Shown here piece after piece: positions 27,359 to 37,236 of a DNA stretch of 64,000 bases (position 1 is its first letter; the number at the start of each line of letters is the position of its first letter). The stretch comes from Leptotrichia massiliensis. GTDB lineage: Bacteria; Fusobacteriota; Fusobacteriia; Fusobacteriales; Leptotrichiaceae. The position numbers were made by a program, and so were the translations under genes. The notes under the pieces are model-generated. The model was given only the letters and a program-made list of their open reading frames with translations. It searched no databases and was not told the origin of the DNA. The stretch spans positions 62,001 to 126,000 of the forward strand of contig NZ_FNVZ01000004.1 of the NCBI RefSeq assembly GCF_900104625.1. Direction: 5' to 3'.

Positions 27359-28240
27359 TTATTTTTTACCTTTTACAATTAATTTTGCAAAAAATTCTCC
27401 ATCTTTTTCCAATTTTAAAATTCCTGTTTTTTCTTCCAGTTTCCCGCTTGCATTCTCAAAATCTGAAATTCCATACCAAGGCTCTATACACACATAAGGT
27501 GCTTTCGGCTTGCTCCAAAATGCAATATAAGGAAATCCTTTATACTCAACACTAAGCTCTTTAGAATTTTTACTATTTTTTATCGTAACTTTCTCTGATT
27601 TTAAATCATCAAATACTATTGCATCATCATCAAATACAGTTTCAGTAATCTGCAATTTATTCTCATTATTCAAGCAATCATCTTTTTCATCAAAAACTAA
27701 CCCATTATCAGTAAGTTTATATTTCTGAGAAGTTTCGTTTTTTTCAAATTCCAAATAATAATCACTCAATTTTATATCATCATTTACATCAAGTGCAAAT
27801 GCAGGATGTGTCCCAAGTGAAAAATACATATCAGAATCATTCTTATTTACAACATTATACCCAATTTCCAAAGTATTTCCAGCAATTGTATAAGTTATAA
27901 ACAGTTCAAACTCAAACGGATACTTCTCCAAAGTTTCCTTATTTGAAGAAAATCTAAACTTCAAAGAATTTTCAGTTTTCTCAACCAGTTCAAAATCCTC
28001 AGTCCGAGCAAATCCATGCCGTGTAGAAATTTTATATTCTTTTCCGTTGTAACTATAAGCCCCATTTTTTATACTTCCAACAAATGGAAACAGCACAGGC
28101 GAGCTGGCAGCCCAAAACTCAGGCTTCCTATCCCACATAAACTCTTCTCCATCCACTTTATAACTTTGTAATTCCGCTCCTCTATCCGCAACTGAAATTT
28201 CAACATTTCCATATTTTAGAGTGTTTATTGTACTTTCCAT
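27359..28240 (-). CDS. Aldose 1-epimerase family protein (LacX-like)
   Basis: About 293 residues from the ATG at 28240; the upstream GTG is almost fused to the AAGGA site. Galactose mutarotase-like beta-sandwich signatures: RGAELQSYKVDGEEFMWDRKPEFW, SSPVLFPFVGSIKNGAY, RHGFARTEDFE (His of the active site), a second His in SLGTHPAF, and IEPWYGISDFENASGKLEEKTGI near the end. These proteins interconvert sugar anomers; the LacX/YeaD-like branch may act on sugars or sugar phosphates that cannot be named from sequence. No carbohydrate operon surrounds it. Confidence 0.85.
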   Translation of the reverse strand: MESTINTLKYGNVEISVADRGAELQSYKVDGEEFMWDRKPEFWAASSPVLFPFVGSIKNGAYSYNGKEYKISTRHGFARTEDFELVEKTENSLKFRFSSNKETLEKYPFEFELFITYTIAGNTLEIGYNVVNKNDSDMYFSLGTHPAFALDVNDDIKLSDYYLEFEKNETSQKYKLTDNGLVFDEKDDCLNNENKLQITETVFDDDAIVFDDLKSEKVTIKNSKNSKELSVEYKGFPYIAFWSKPKAPYVCIEPWYGISDFENASGKLEEKTGILKLEKDGEFFAKLIVKGKK

Positions 28241-28347
28241 CTTTAGCACATCCTTTTTTAAAGATTTTTATTTATTTTGATTTTTCACTTTCATCTTTGT
28301 ACCAAATTTATTTTTCAATCTTATTATCTCAATTTCAAATTTATTTT

Positions 28348-28677
28348 TTATTCAATTTCTACTTCAGAAAAAATAATGTCTACGACTTTTTCTAAAATAT
28401 CCTCTGGTAATTTTTCAATAATTTTATAGTTTCTTGTAGTAATATCCAAAGATTTAAGGTGTTCACATAAAATTATACCCGTAGTAGCAGTCCGATTGTC
28501 TAATTTTATATGAAGCGGAAATTTATCTATTGAATTTGTAATTGGACAAACTAAAACTAAATTTGTTACCTTATTGAAAGTATCATTACTTACTATAACC
28601 GCAGGACGATATCCAGCTTGTTCATGTCTTACCTGCGGATTAAAATTTATCTTTATTATATCCCCTTGTTTTACCAT
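28348..28677 (-). CDS. mazF: MazF/PemK-family endoribonuclease toxin
   Basis: 109 residues. VKQGDIIKINFNP, GYRPAVIVSNDTFN and LVLVCPITNSIDKFPLHIKLD are the core MazF/PemK segments, with the GxRPavVvSnd loop of the SH3-like RNase fold. MazF toxins cut mRNA at short single-stranded sequences, and the neighbouring antitoxin blocks them. The start overlaps the end of the antitoxin gene by seven bases, the usual order in which antitoxin is made first. Confidence 0.92.
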   Translation of the reverse strand: MVKQGDIIKINFNPQVRHEQAGYRPAVIVSNDTFNKVTNLVLVCPITNSIDKFPLHIKLDNRTATTGIILCEHLKSLDITTRNYKIIEKLPEDILEKVVDIIFSEVEIE

Positions 28678-28922
28678 ACCTCTTTACCTACTGGTTCTCC
28701 CCAATCTATTTCCTGTTTTTCATAATCCTCATTATAATTTGCAAATAATTCCTTTATTGTCTTTCTTTTTTCTTTTTTTATTTTTTTTAATTTAAGGCAA
28801 TCATCTCCCTCTTCTATTAAAATAGTGTCATTTACCTTTAAATCAAGTATTTCCAATATTTTTTTAGGAAGTCTTATTCCTTGACTGTTTCCCCATTTTT
28901 GTATTTTTAAAACCTCTGCCAT
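28671..28922 (-). CDS. mazE: MazE-type AbrB-fold antitoxin
   Basis: 83 residues from the ATG at 28922, which has AGAGAG upstream; a GTG seven codons earlier is in frame but lies in the operator. The N-terminal half, VLKIQKWGNSQGIRLPKKILEIL, is the AbrB/MazE swapped-hairpin DNA-binding domain. The acidic C-terminal tail (NYNEDYEKQEIDWGEPVGKEVW) would thread into the MazF dimer. It represses its own promoter together with MazF in known systems, and a perfect palindrome at the promoter fits. Confidence 0.92.
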   Translation of the reverse strand: MAEVLKIQKWGNSQGIRLPKKILEILDLKVNDTILIEEGDDCLKLKKIKKEKRKTIKELFANYNEDYEKQEIDWGEPVGKEVW

Positions 28923-28941
28923 AATAATCTCTCTTTCTACC

Positions 28942-28964
28942 AAGTATATACATAGTATATACTT
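28942..28964 (-). promoter_or_regulatory. mazEF operator: perfect 23-bp palindrome over the -10 box
   Basis: AAGTATATAC (28942-28951), 3-bp centre, GTATATACTT (28955-28964). On the minus strand the -10 box TATACT lies within it, and a TTGATT -35 box is 17 bp further upstream. Binding by MazE/MazF would block RNA polymerase. Confidence 0.85.
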
Positions 28965-28989
28965 TTTTTATGAAAAAATCAATTATTTT

Positions 28990-29021
28990 TTATAAAAGAA
29001 GGAGAACTAATTCCCCTTCTC
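28990..29021 (-). terminator. Terminator of the hrcA-grpE-dnaK operon
   Basis: GAAGGGGAA pairs with TTCTCCTTC on the minus strand (one G-U), with TTTTAT after it; 36 bp beyond the dnaK stop codon. Confidence 0.75.
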
Positions 29022-29056
29022 AATCCTATTTTTCACTTTAAATTTCTATTTCTTAA

Positions 29057-30898
<1,842 letters not shown>

Positions 30899-30944
30899 TT
30901 ATTATCAATTTTTTATAAATTTAATTTATTTTTTATTTCAATTT

Positions 30945-31523
30945 TTATTGTTTCTTATTTACAGTAACCATCGCAGGTCTTACAACTTTCCCTTTCATTT
31001 TGTAACCTTTTTGGAAAACTTGCACAACCACGTTGTCATCCAGTTCCTCTTTGTTTTCAGTAATCATTGCTTTATGTTCGTAAGGATCATACTCTTTTCC
31101 AGCCGCTTCAATTTCTTCCACATCTTCTTCAGCCAATAAATGTTTCAAATTATTCAAAATCATATTAACTCCTTCGATTAATGAATCAAAGTTTTGACTT
31201 TCCTTCGATGCGTCAACCGCTCTTTCCAGATTATCTACATTGTCAAGCAATTTAACAATAATCCCTTCAGAAGCGTATTTTCTCATTTCAGCAACTTCAT
31301 TTTCTTTTCTTTTTGTAAAGTTTTGAAATTCAGCTAACTTTCTTGTATAGGAATTTTTCCATTCCTGAAGTTCAGCTTCCAATTTTTGTATTTTATCTTC
31401 AGAAGTTTCTTCTGCACTCTTTTCAGCTTCTTGACTTTCTACATTTTCATTTTGCTCCTCAACTGCTTCATTCTGTACAGCTTCACCTTCAAAATTTTCC
31501 TTTTCCAAATCTTTTTCCGCCAT
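30945..31523 (-). CDS. grpE: GrpE nucleotide exchange factor
   Basis: 192 residues. An acidic, disordered N-terminal 45 residues (E/N/V-rich) precedes the long helix LEAELQEWKNSYTRKLAEFQNFTKRKENE and the C-terminal beta domain with YDPYEHKAMITENKEE, VVQVFQKGYKMKGKVVRPAMV. GrpE dimers release ADP from DnaK. AGGAG precedes the start. It lies between hrcA and dnaK. Confidence 0.95.
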   Translation of the reverse strand: MAEKDLEKENFEGEAVQNEAVEEQNENVESQEAEKSAEETSEDKIQKLEAELQEWKNSYTRKLAEFQNFTKRKENEVAEMRKYASEGIIVKLLDNVDNLERAVDASKESQNFDSLIEGVNMILNNLKHLLAEEDVEEIEAAGKEYDPYEHKAMITENKEELDDNVVVQVFQKGYKMKGKVVRPAMVTVNKKQ

Positions 31524-31547
31524 TTAAAAAACCCACTCTCCTTCTTA

Positions 31548-32558
31548 TTATTTATTTTTTTGATTTAATAACTGATTCACTTCTTCTGCTACATATTCAA
31601 CGAGTCCAACCGTTTTTGAGTATTCCATCCGTTTTGGTCCAATCACACCAATAATCCCCTTCGCGTTATTAAGCGTATAAACTGAGAATACAAACGAGAA
31701 ATCCTCAAGCCCTGCAATGTTCAAATCTTCTCCGAAAATTACATTAACTTCCCTATCCTTAAATTCCTCCATCTGTAAAAACTGGGCAAATACATTTCGT
31801 AAATCATTTGGATTATTAAACAGTTTTACTCGATTTATAAGGTTCATTACATCAGATGCGTTATTTTCAATAAGATTCGTTCCACCTTCAAAAAATAATT
31901 TTCCTTCATCGGAAATCATATTATCCTGAAAATCGCTTTGCATAAATAAATTTGTATTCGTGAAAAAATCCTTTAAGTCAGATAATGTAAAATACTCACT
32001 GTTCGCAATTTTTTCATTTAAAAAACTATTTATTGCTTCCACTTCATTTTCAGTTACAGGATTTTCCAGAAAGATATTTAAATTTTTTGTAAGGGAAGAA
32101 TTCATTATAACTACAGCAAGTACAGTCGTTTCATTAATATGTACCAATTTTACCTTTTTTACACCTTCCTGCGTAAACGCCGGCTCTAATACAACCCCGG
32201 CATATTGACTAATTTTTGACAATAATCTAGATGTTTCCTCAAATATCATGTCAATCTGATTCATCCTCTTATTGTACGCCTGCATGACTTTCGTCTTTTC
32301 TTCCTGAGAAATATCTCTAATTTTCAAAAGCTCATCGACATACAGCTTATATCCTTCACTTGTCGGAATACGTCCAGAAGATGTATGTGTTTTTACAATT
32401 AGGCCCTTATCTTCCAAATCTGCCATTGTATTTCGGATAGTCGCTGACGACACTCCAATGTTATACTTTTTCTCCAGCGTCCGTGATCCTACACTTTCAC
32501 CAAATTCCAGATAATGCTTGATAATAGCCTTTAAAATCAATTGCTCCCTATCATTCAT
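31548..32558 (-). CDS. hrcA: Heat-inducible transcription repressor HrcA
   Basis: 336 residues, normal for HrcA. The N-terminal winged helix (REQLILKAIIKHYLEFGESVGSRTLEKKYNIGVSSATIRNTMADLEDKGLI) is diagnostic, followed by HTSSGRIPTSEGYKLYVDELL and the GAF-like domain; the C-terminus has IGVIGPKRMEYSKTVGLVEYVAEEV. HrcA binds CIRCE and needs a chaperonin to fold. First gene of the operon, with a CIRCE-like site just upstream. AAGGAAGG lies before the ATG. Confidence 0.96.
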   Translation of the reverse strand: MNDREQLILKAIIKHYLEFGESVGSRTLEKKYNIGVSSATIRNTMADLEDKGLIVKTHTSSGRIPTSEGYKLYVDELLKIRDISQEEKTKVMQAYNKRMNQIDMIFEETSRLLSKISQYAGVVLEPAFTQEGVKKVKLVHINETTVLAVVIMNSSLTKNLNIFLENPVTENEVEAINSFLNEKIANSEYFTLSDLKDFFTNTNLFMQSDFQDNMISDEGKLFFEGGTNLIENNASDVMNLINRVKLFNNPNDLRNVFAQFLQMEEFKDREVNVIFGEDLNIAGLEDFSFVFSVYTLNNAKGIIGVIGPKRMEYSKTVGLVEYVAEEVNQLLNQKNK

Positions 32559-32580
32559 CTTGGCACCTTCCTTTTTGTTG

Positions 32581-32607
32581 TTAGCACTCTCTAAGTTAGG
32601 TTGCTAA
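32581..32607 (-). promoter_or_regulatory. CIRCE operator (imperfect)
   Basis: TTAGCACTC (32581-32589), 9-bp spacer, GGTTGCTAA (32599-32607). The consensus is TTAGCACTC-N9-GAGTGCTAA; the second arm differs at two bases. Expected target of HrcA. Confidence 0.88.
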
Positions 32608-32617
32608 CTATAGATAT

Positions 32618-32646
32618 ATAATATTACATTTTTTTAAATTTGTCAA
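32618..32646 (-). promoter_or_regulatory. Promoter of hrcA-grpE-dnaK
   Basis: Minus strand TTGACA (32641-32646), 17-bp spacer, TATTAT (32618-32623). CIRCE follows just downstream. Confidence 0.85.
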
Positions 32647-32751
32647 CACTTTTTTTAAAAATTTTTTCATTTTTTCAGAAAATTTTTATAATATTGAAAT
32701 AAGTATTATAAATACAGGGGTTTATCAAGTTTATATTTCTAAATTCTTGTT

Positions 32752-32786
32752 AAAAAAAAATAAGGCTGTTAAAAAAACAACCTTTT
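32752..32786 (-). terminator. Terminator of the secreted-protein gene at 32.8 kb
   Basis: AAGGTTGTT pairs with AACAGCCTT on the minus strand, followed by a nine-T run. Confidence 0.75.
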
Positions 32787-32808
32787 TTAATTTTAATTAT
32801 ATAATCTT

Positions 32809-33309
32809 TTATTTATATTCATCTGGAAAATCATAAGTATTAACATAACCTGCTCCATCTACATACCAATTACCATTTATATTTACGATTTTTACATAAG
32901 TCCTGTGAACGTTTCGAGATTTTAATATCACATATCCTGTATCTTCATCGTAATATATTGCTTTATACCCTCCATTTGTATCTGGATCTTGTCCAGTTAA
33001 TATCCACTCTCCATCCATAGGAACCCCTAAATACTCTATTGGCATTGTTTCTCCATCCCAATCAAAACTATTGCGATATTCAACTAACTCTTCATAAATG
33101 TTTCTAAAATTTTCGGTAATATTTGAATTTTTCAAGACCCAATTATCACTATTACCATTTCTAATTCTGATAGAATAGCCATTAACAAAGTTTTCTGCCA
33201 CTTTTTGTGGTGTATTACTGTTACTTGCCACTTTCTTTTTTGTAGCACCATAACTTATCGTATTTAGTGTTGAAATAAAGACAACTAACATTAAAATCAA
33301 TTTTTTCAT
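32809..33309 (-). CDS. Secreted protein, unknown function
   Basis: 166 residues. Signal peptide MKKLILMLVVFISTLNTISYG, cleavage after about residue 22. The mature part begins with VAENFVNGYSIRIRNG and ends with strands such as GYKAIYYDEDTGYVILK and YVKIVNINGNWYVDGAGYV, a layout like NTF2-fold secreted proteins, where a helix leads into a curved sheet ending in a W-Y strand. No family was recognised with certainty. Exported to the periplasm or beyond. GAAGGAG before the ATG. First gene transcribed after a cluster of small exported proteins. Confidence 0.7.
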   Translation of the reverse strand: MKKLILMLVVFISTLNTISYGATKKKVASNSNTPQKVAENFVNGYSIRIRNGNSDNWVLKNSNITENFRNIYEELVEYRNSFDWDGETMPIEYLGVPMDGEWILTGQDPDTNGGYKAIYYDEDTGYVILKSRNVHRTYVKIVNINGNWYVDGAGYVNTYDFPDEYK

Positions 33310-33342
33310 TTATACATATCTCCTTCACATTTTATTTATATT

Positions 33343-33951
33343 TTAATTACCATGTAATTCATCATACATTCTAGCAAGTTCTATTGTTCGAGCTTTTACC
33401 ATATCCATTTTTGTTCCAATTTTTCTTAACTGAACTATACTTCCACATCCATTTTCCCCTTCTTCTCCACATTCTTCATATATTATTTTTTTTGTTTTAT
33501 TAACCATTCCTTTTAACCAAGCTCTTTCCTCATTTCGTAATTTTGTTTTTTGACTGTCTGGCAACTCTGACATAAGAAGTTTATAAACTTTATTCAATTC
33601 TTTATCCCATGCTTGATACGCCGCTTCAGCTTGATAATACATTTGACTATCAGAACCATCGAATCCTGTATCTTGAACTGAACTCATTCTACTCATCAAT
33701 TCAGCCTCATAATTTCTACTTTTCTTAGCAACTACTGATGTAGATGTTTCTTGTGAAGTTGTTACTTGTGCCATTTGCTGCTGTTCATTCTGATTTTTTA
33801 TCATTTCCTGTTTTGTCTTTTCCTGTTCTAATTTAACTTTTGCCTGTAATTCCTGTGTTTTAATATACGAACTATATATTAAAAACGCCCCTCCTAGAAA
33901 AAATGTAAATATTGCAGTACATACAATAATTAAAGTCGTCTTTTTATTCAT
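33343..33951 (-). CDS. Membrane-anchored LprI-like (DUF1311) protein
   Basis: About 202 residues from the ATG at 33951 (AAAGGAAAA upstream); a longer frame to 33999 lacks a ribosome site and would run over the neighbouring gene. Residues 5-28 are a membrane anchor, followed by a Q/E/K-rich coiled segment (about 30-65). The C-terminal half (about 85-195) resembles the lysozyme-inhibitor LprI/DUF1311 domain: AAYQAWDKELNKVYKLLMSELPDSQKTKLRNEERAWLK, with a pair of Cys in EECGEEGENGCGSIV. Such domains can bind lysozyme, which would suit a host-associated bacterium; this role is inferred. Confidence 0.7.
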   Translation of the reverse strand: MNKKTTLIIVCTAIFTFFLGGAFLIYSSYIKTQELQAKVKLEQEKTKQEMIKNQNEQQQMAQVTTSQETSTSVVAKKSRNYEAELMSRMSSVQDTGFDGSDSQMYYQAEAAYQAWDKELNKVYKLLMSELPDSQKTKLRNEERAWLKGMVNKTKKIIYEECGEEGENGCGSIVQLRKIGTKMDMVKARTIELARMYDELHGN

Positions 33952-33982
33952 AATTATTTTCCTTTCTGTTTTTTCACAATCT

Positions 33983-34315
33983 TTAAAATAAATTTCCATT
34001 TATCCAAATTAATCTTGGATTATCTGTATCAAACAAACTAACTCCATCCACTTCATCTAATTGCCAAGGATCATCCTCATCATGACTTTCTGATTCATAT
34101 CGACTTATTTTACCATTTTTACAAATGTAGACATAATCATCGTCCATAATAATTTTATTTTGATAGCACAACAAATCTTTAATTTCATCATCTATATCAC
34201 TTTCACTTTCATTTTCAATAAAATATGATATTCCATCTTGAAAATCAGTCCATTCTGACAATAAATTCATGCAGCATAAAATCATGATTATTAAAATTAT
34301 TACTTTATTTTTCAA
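33983..34315 (-). CDS. Small secreted acidic protein, unknown function
   Basis: 110 residues with a TTG start at 34315 preceded by AAGG eight bases away. The first 20 residues (MKNKVIILIIMILCCMNLLS) form a signal sequence. The mature part is acidic (FIENESESDIDDEI, SESHDEDDPWQLDE) and has two cysteines. It overlaps nothing once the downstream gene is started at 33951. No family recognised. Confidence 0.6.
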   Translation of the reverse strand: MKNKVIILIIMILCCMNLLSEWTDFQDGISYFIENESESDIDDEIKDLLCYQNKIIMDDDYVYICKNGKISRYESESHDEDDPWQLDEVDGVSLFDTDNPRLIWINGNLF

Positions 34316-34384
34316 TATTAATACCTTCTTTACTTAATGATATATTTCGTTTTATTTTATTTCAATTTTATTAACATTTATCCC

Positions 34385-34744
34385 TCAGTTTCCTTCCCCT
34401 TTGTCAACTGCTGTAACTCCACCTTTTAAATTAACTCTTCTATTATCTTCCATTAAGCCTGTTATATAACTTCTTTGTGAAAAGTCATTAAAATATACTC
34501 TTAGAGCGGCTCGTGAGCTACCGTCTTGTGAATCTGTTCCATAATATGTTTTTCCGTTAATTACACATTTTTTAAACATATAATATTCCCAAAGTATCCA
34601 CCTTCCGTTGCTTGAGAACCATTATCATATCCAGTTTCTCCCAAATATCCTGTACAGTAACTTCCAGATTTTATCACTATCCTCCTTTCTGAAAACAACA
34701 AAATTCCTGTTAATAATAACATTCCTAATATTAGTTTTTTTCAT
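34385..34744 (-). pseudogene. Frameshifted small secreted protein gene, paralogue of the gene at 36.0 kb
   Basis: The ATG at 34744 (AAGGAAT upstream) is followed by a run of seven A that throws the frame off. With one A fewer it reads MKKLILGMLLLTGILLFS, nearly the signal peptide of the gene at 36019-36255 (MKKLILGIFLLFGVLGFS), and continues with RRIVIKSGSYCTGY. A second single-base shift near 34595, at a GGG run, is needed to join the remaining frame (34385-34579), which contains ALRVYFNDFSQRSYITG, similar to the VYRVYFEGSGYRNLYFTG end of the paralogue. The gene is either broken or carries two homopolymer sequencing errors. Confidence 0.65.
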
Positions 34745-35091
34745 AATTAATTATTCCTTTATAAACATCATAAAACTATCAAAATAAAATATTTATTAAA
34801 CTTAATTTTACTCTTAATTTCTACCAAACAATAAAAAATACAAATATTTCTCAAATGTTTTTACATAAAAAACTAAGCCTTTTATATTATACCCCCCCCG
34901 TTTGATTTTGGTTTCGATAAAATTAAATAAAAATTAATTTAAAAAGAAAATTAATATTTTTTTTACACTTTTTCATATATTTTAAAACAAAATTCTAAAT
35001 AAAATCACATTTTATAATAACTTTAAGTATGTTTTAGAATAAAAATACCTTAAATCTAAAATCAAATCTTATATTTTCTAATTATTTTTCT
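34745..35091. other. Intergenic region with a G8 tract next to a TATAAT box
   Basis: No gene is seen. The minus strand carries eight G (34892-34899) directly followed by TATAAT (34886-34891), 142 bp upstream of the frameshifted gene. No good -35 hexamer stands at 17 bp. The rest is A/T-rich. Confidence 0.5.
34886..34899 (-). promoter_or_regulatory. Candidate promoter: G8 tract abutting TATAAT
   Basis: The -10 box TATAAT occupies 34886-34891 and the homopolymer 34892-34899, placing the tract in the spacer. Slippage would change spacer length, as known for neisserial porA. No classical -35 box is present. Confidence 0.5.
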
Positions 35092-35133
35092 CAAAAAAAA
35101 GACTATTTTAGCCTAATCACTAAAACAGTCCTT
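35092..35133 (-). terminator. Terminator of the amidase gene
   Basis: AAGGACTGTTTTAG pairs with CTAAAATAGTCTTT on the minus strand (one G-U), followed by TTTTTTGAG. Confidence 0.8.
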
Positions 35134-35192
35134 ATATCTACATATTATTAACTTTAATTTTTTTGTCTTATGAAATTTAGAATTTTTTTATT

Positions 35193-35879
35193 CTATCTTT
35201 CTCTGAAATATTTATCAATTCCATTCACAATTCCTTTTACCATTACATTTTGAAAATCTGGAGAAGCCATTTTTCTATCTTCTTCAGGATTTGTCATAAA
35301 TCCCATTTCTAGTAATGTATTTGTAACTGTTGACCAATTTGTTCCTGTTAAATCATCTCTATAGGCAACTCCTCGACTTTTAAATCCAGTTGCTTTTGTA
35401 TATTCTGACAAAATAGCTCTTGAAAATCTATCGCTTGACTTTTGTACACTTCTTGTATGTGGATTTTTAGCTGATGATGTAAGCACAGTTGCACCTCTAG
35501 CACTGCTTCCCCCTGCATCTGCGTGCAATCTCAAGTATACTGAGCAACCTGCCTTATTTGTCATCAAGGCTCTTTCCTTATTACTTATATTTACATTATT
35601 TGTCTCTCTTACCATAAATACTGAATATCCTTTAGCCTTCAAAGCATCTCTTAATTTTAATCCCACTTCTAATGTTAATTGATACTCGGTTTTTTTACTA
35701 GAAACACCTTTTGTTCCATAAGCTACTTTCGGTTTTCTTTTGCTTGAGCCTGGTGCTATTTCTTCTGTTTGCATATTCCCTTTAGCTTGATGCCCTGGAT
35801 CAATACACACTTTTTCAGCCGCACTCATTAATCCTGTTAGACTACTTAGCAAAATAGCCAATTTAAATAACAGTTTCAT
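35193..35879 (-). CDS. Secreted N-acetylmuramoyl-L-alanine amidase (Amidase_3)
   Basis: About 228 residues from the ATG at 35879 (GAGGA seven bases upstream). Signal peptide to about residue 20. Zinc ligands are visible in IDPGHQ, the Glu of KKTEYQLTLEVG, and RLHADAG; the catalytic Glu lies in LLEMGFMTNPEED. The enzyme cuts the amide between MurNAc and the stem peptide in the periplasm. There is no SPOR, LysM or AMIN domain, so its targeting is unclear. It has its own terminator and stands alone among small secreted genes. Confidence 0.93.
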   Translation of the reverse strand: MKLLFKLAILLSSLTGLMSAAEKVCIDPGHQAKGNMQTEEIAPGSSKRKPKVAYGTKGVSSKKTEYQLTLEVGLKLRDALKAKGYSVFMVRETNNVNISNKERALMTNKAGCSVYLRLHADAGGSSARGATVLTSSAKNPHTRSVQKSSDRFSRAILSEYTKATGFKSRGVAYRDDLTGTNWSTVTNTLLEMGFMTNPEEDRKMASPDFQNVMVKGIVNGIDKYFRER

Positions 35880-36018
35880 TATCATTTCCTCTTTTCCAAC
35901 ATTTTATTCGTTTTTTTATTTTTTAAACATCTCAATTTATCATAATAATTTAATTTTCATGTCTGGAAAAATAATTAAAAATTATTCAATTTTTATACAA
36001 TTAAATTATAGAACTTAT

Positions 36019-36255
36019 TTAATAAAGGTAAGATGATCCTGTGAAGTATAAATTTCTGTATCCACTTCCTTCAAAGTACACTCTATAAACATCCCCAATT
36101 CCAAGTCCTGAGAATGGGTATCCTCTAAAATTAAATCTTTTTCCAGATTCAAGACTCACACAAGTATTACCCGATACTATTCTGCAACGTTCTACATATC
36201 TTGAAAAGCCAAGTACACCAAATAATAAAAATATTCCTAATATTAGTTTTTTCAT
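36019..36255 (-). CDS. Small secreted protein (78 aa)
   Basis: Signal peptide MKKLILGIFLLFGVLGFS, then a 60-residue mature part rich in G/Y/R/S with two Cys (ERCRIVSGNTCVSLESG) and Tyr/Phe-rich strands (VYRVYFEGSGYRNLYFTG). AAAGGAG precedes the ATG. Related to the frameshifted gene at 34.4-34.7 kb. The two Cys could form a disulphide after export. Family not recognised. Confidence 0.65.
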   Translation of the reverse strand: MKKLILGIFLLFGVLGFSRYVERCRIVSGNTCVSLESGKRFNFRGYPFSGLGIGDVYRVYFEGSGYRNLYFTGSSYLY

Positions 36256-36546
36256 AATTAATCACTCCTTTATAAGTTTTCCAAAATGCAAAATTGAGAT
36301 GTTTAATGTTTCATTTTATGGTTGAATTTCCAGACACTTAAATCACAAATTTTTATCAAAATTTTCGATAAACGAAAACTATGTTATCCTAAATTATACC
36401 CTAAGTATATTTGATTATGTTGTATTTATTATTAACAAATAATTAAATATACATAAGATTTTAATATACAAATATTTTTTAAACTAATTATTAGTATATT
36501 CAAATTCTTTAAAAAAATTTCTTAGAATTTATTTTATATTTTACAA

Positions 36547-37017
36547 TTACTTCACCAAATATCTCATTAAATATCGCTCAATATTATCTCCATATTCATT
36601 ATCCAAATTTCCCACTATTTTAAATCCTAAATTTTCATAAATTTTTTTCGCTGTAAAATTATCCATATCAACAGTAAGCTCTATTTTTTTTATACCAATT
36701 TCCTTTAAATTTTTCATTACATACTCAAGCAAAATTCTTGCATATCCGTTTCTTTCAAATTTTGGAACAGTGGAAACTCCATATACATAAGCCACTTCTC
36801 TATCAAAGCTGCTCAAAACTTCAATAACCGACATCAGTTCCTCATTCTCATCATTACTAAGCATCGCAAAAACTTTCCCATATTTGCTAAACGGTTTAAT
36901 GTTCCAATTTCCGACAGTCGCCTCTCCAAAAACCTCATTTTCATGCTCCACAATTCTAAATAATAAATCTGAATCCTTTTTCGCATCTAATATTTTTATT
37001 TTGTAATTTCTTTCCAT
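36547..37017 (-). CDS. GNAT-family N-acetyltransferase
   Basis: 156 residues. The acetyl-CoA binding motif A is VSTVPKFERNGYARILLEYVMKNL (Q/RxxGxA form, about 82-105), and motif B is LTVDMDNFTAKKIYENLGFKIVG. These enzymes move an acetyl group from acetyl-CoA to an amine; the acceptor cannot be told from sequence. AAAGGAAAA precedes the ATG. Transcribed alone after truA. Confidence 0.85.
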   Translation of the reverse strand: MERNYKIKILDAKKDSDLLFRIVEHENEVFGEATVGNWNIKPFSKYGKVFAMLSNDENEELMSVIEVLSSFDREVAYVYGVSTVPKFERNGYARILLEYVMKNLKEIGIKKIELTVDMDNFTAKKIYENLGFKIVGNLDNEYGDNIERYLMRYLVK

Positions 37018-37079
37018 AAAAATTTTCCTTTCTATTTTATTTTTTTAGCCAATTTTACAATTTTATCAAATTATACTCG

Positions 37080-37180
37080 AACTTATTTAAAAATAAACTA
37101 TAAAAAATTATGCAAACTCAAGGTTTGAGTAAATTATCATAGCCTCTGAGACCTGTTTTAAAGTAGTTTTACTATACTTA
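37080..37180. repeat. Possible decayed copy of the 42.4-kb palindromic element
   Basis: In order: ACTCAA-GGT-TTGAGT, ATCATAGC and TTTTACTATA. The same landmarks occur in the same order in the right half of the element at 42416-42614. The left arm is not well kept. Weak evidence. Confidence 0.3.
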
Positions 37181-37236
37181 TCAATTTGCAAAAACAAACA
37201 TTATTTTAAAATATATATTTCTTATTTTTTAATTTA

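Noticed and set aside
33951-33999. Upstream start for the LprI-like protein
   Set aside because: It would place 16 charged residues before the membrane anchor and overlap the neighbouring gene, while the ATG at 33951 has a proper ribosome site.
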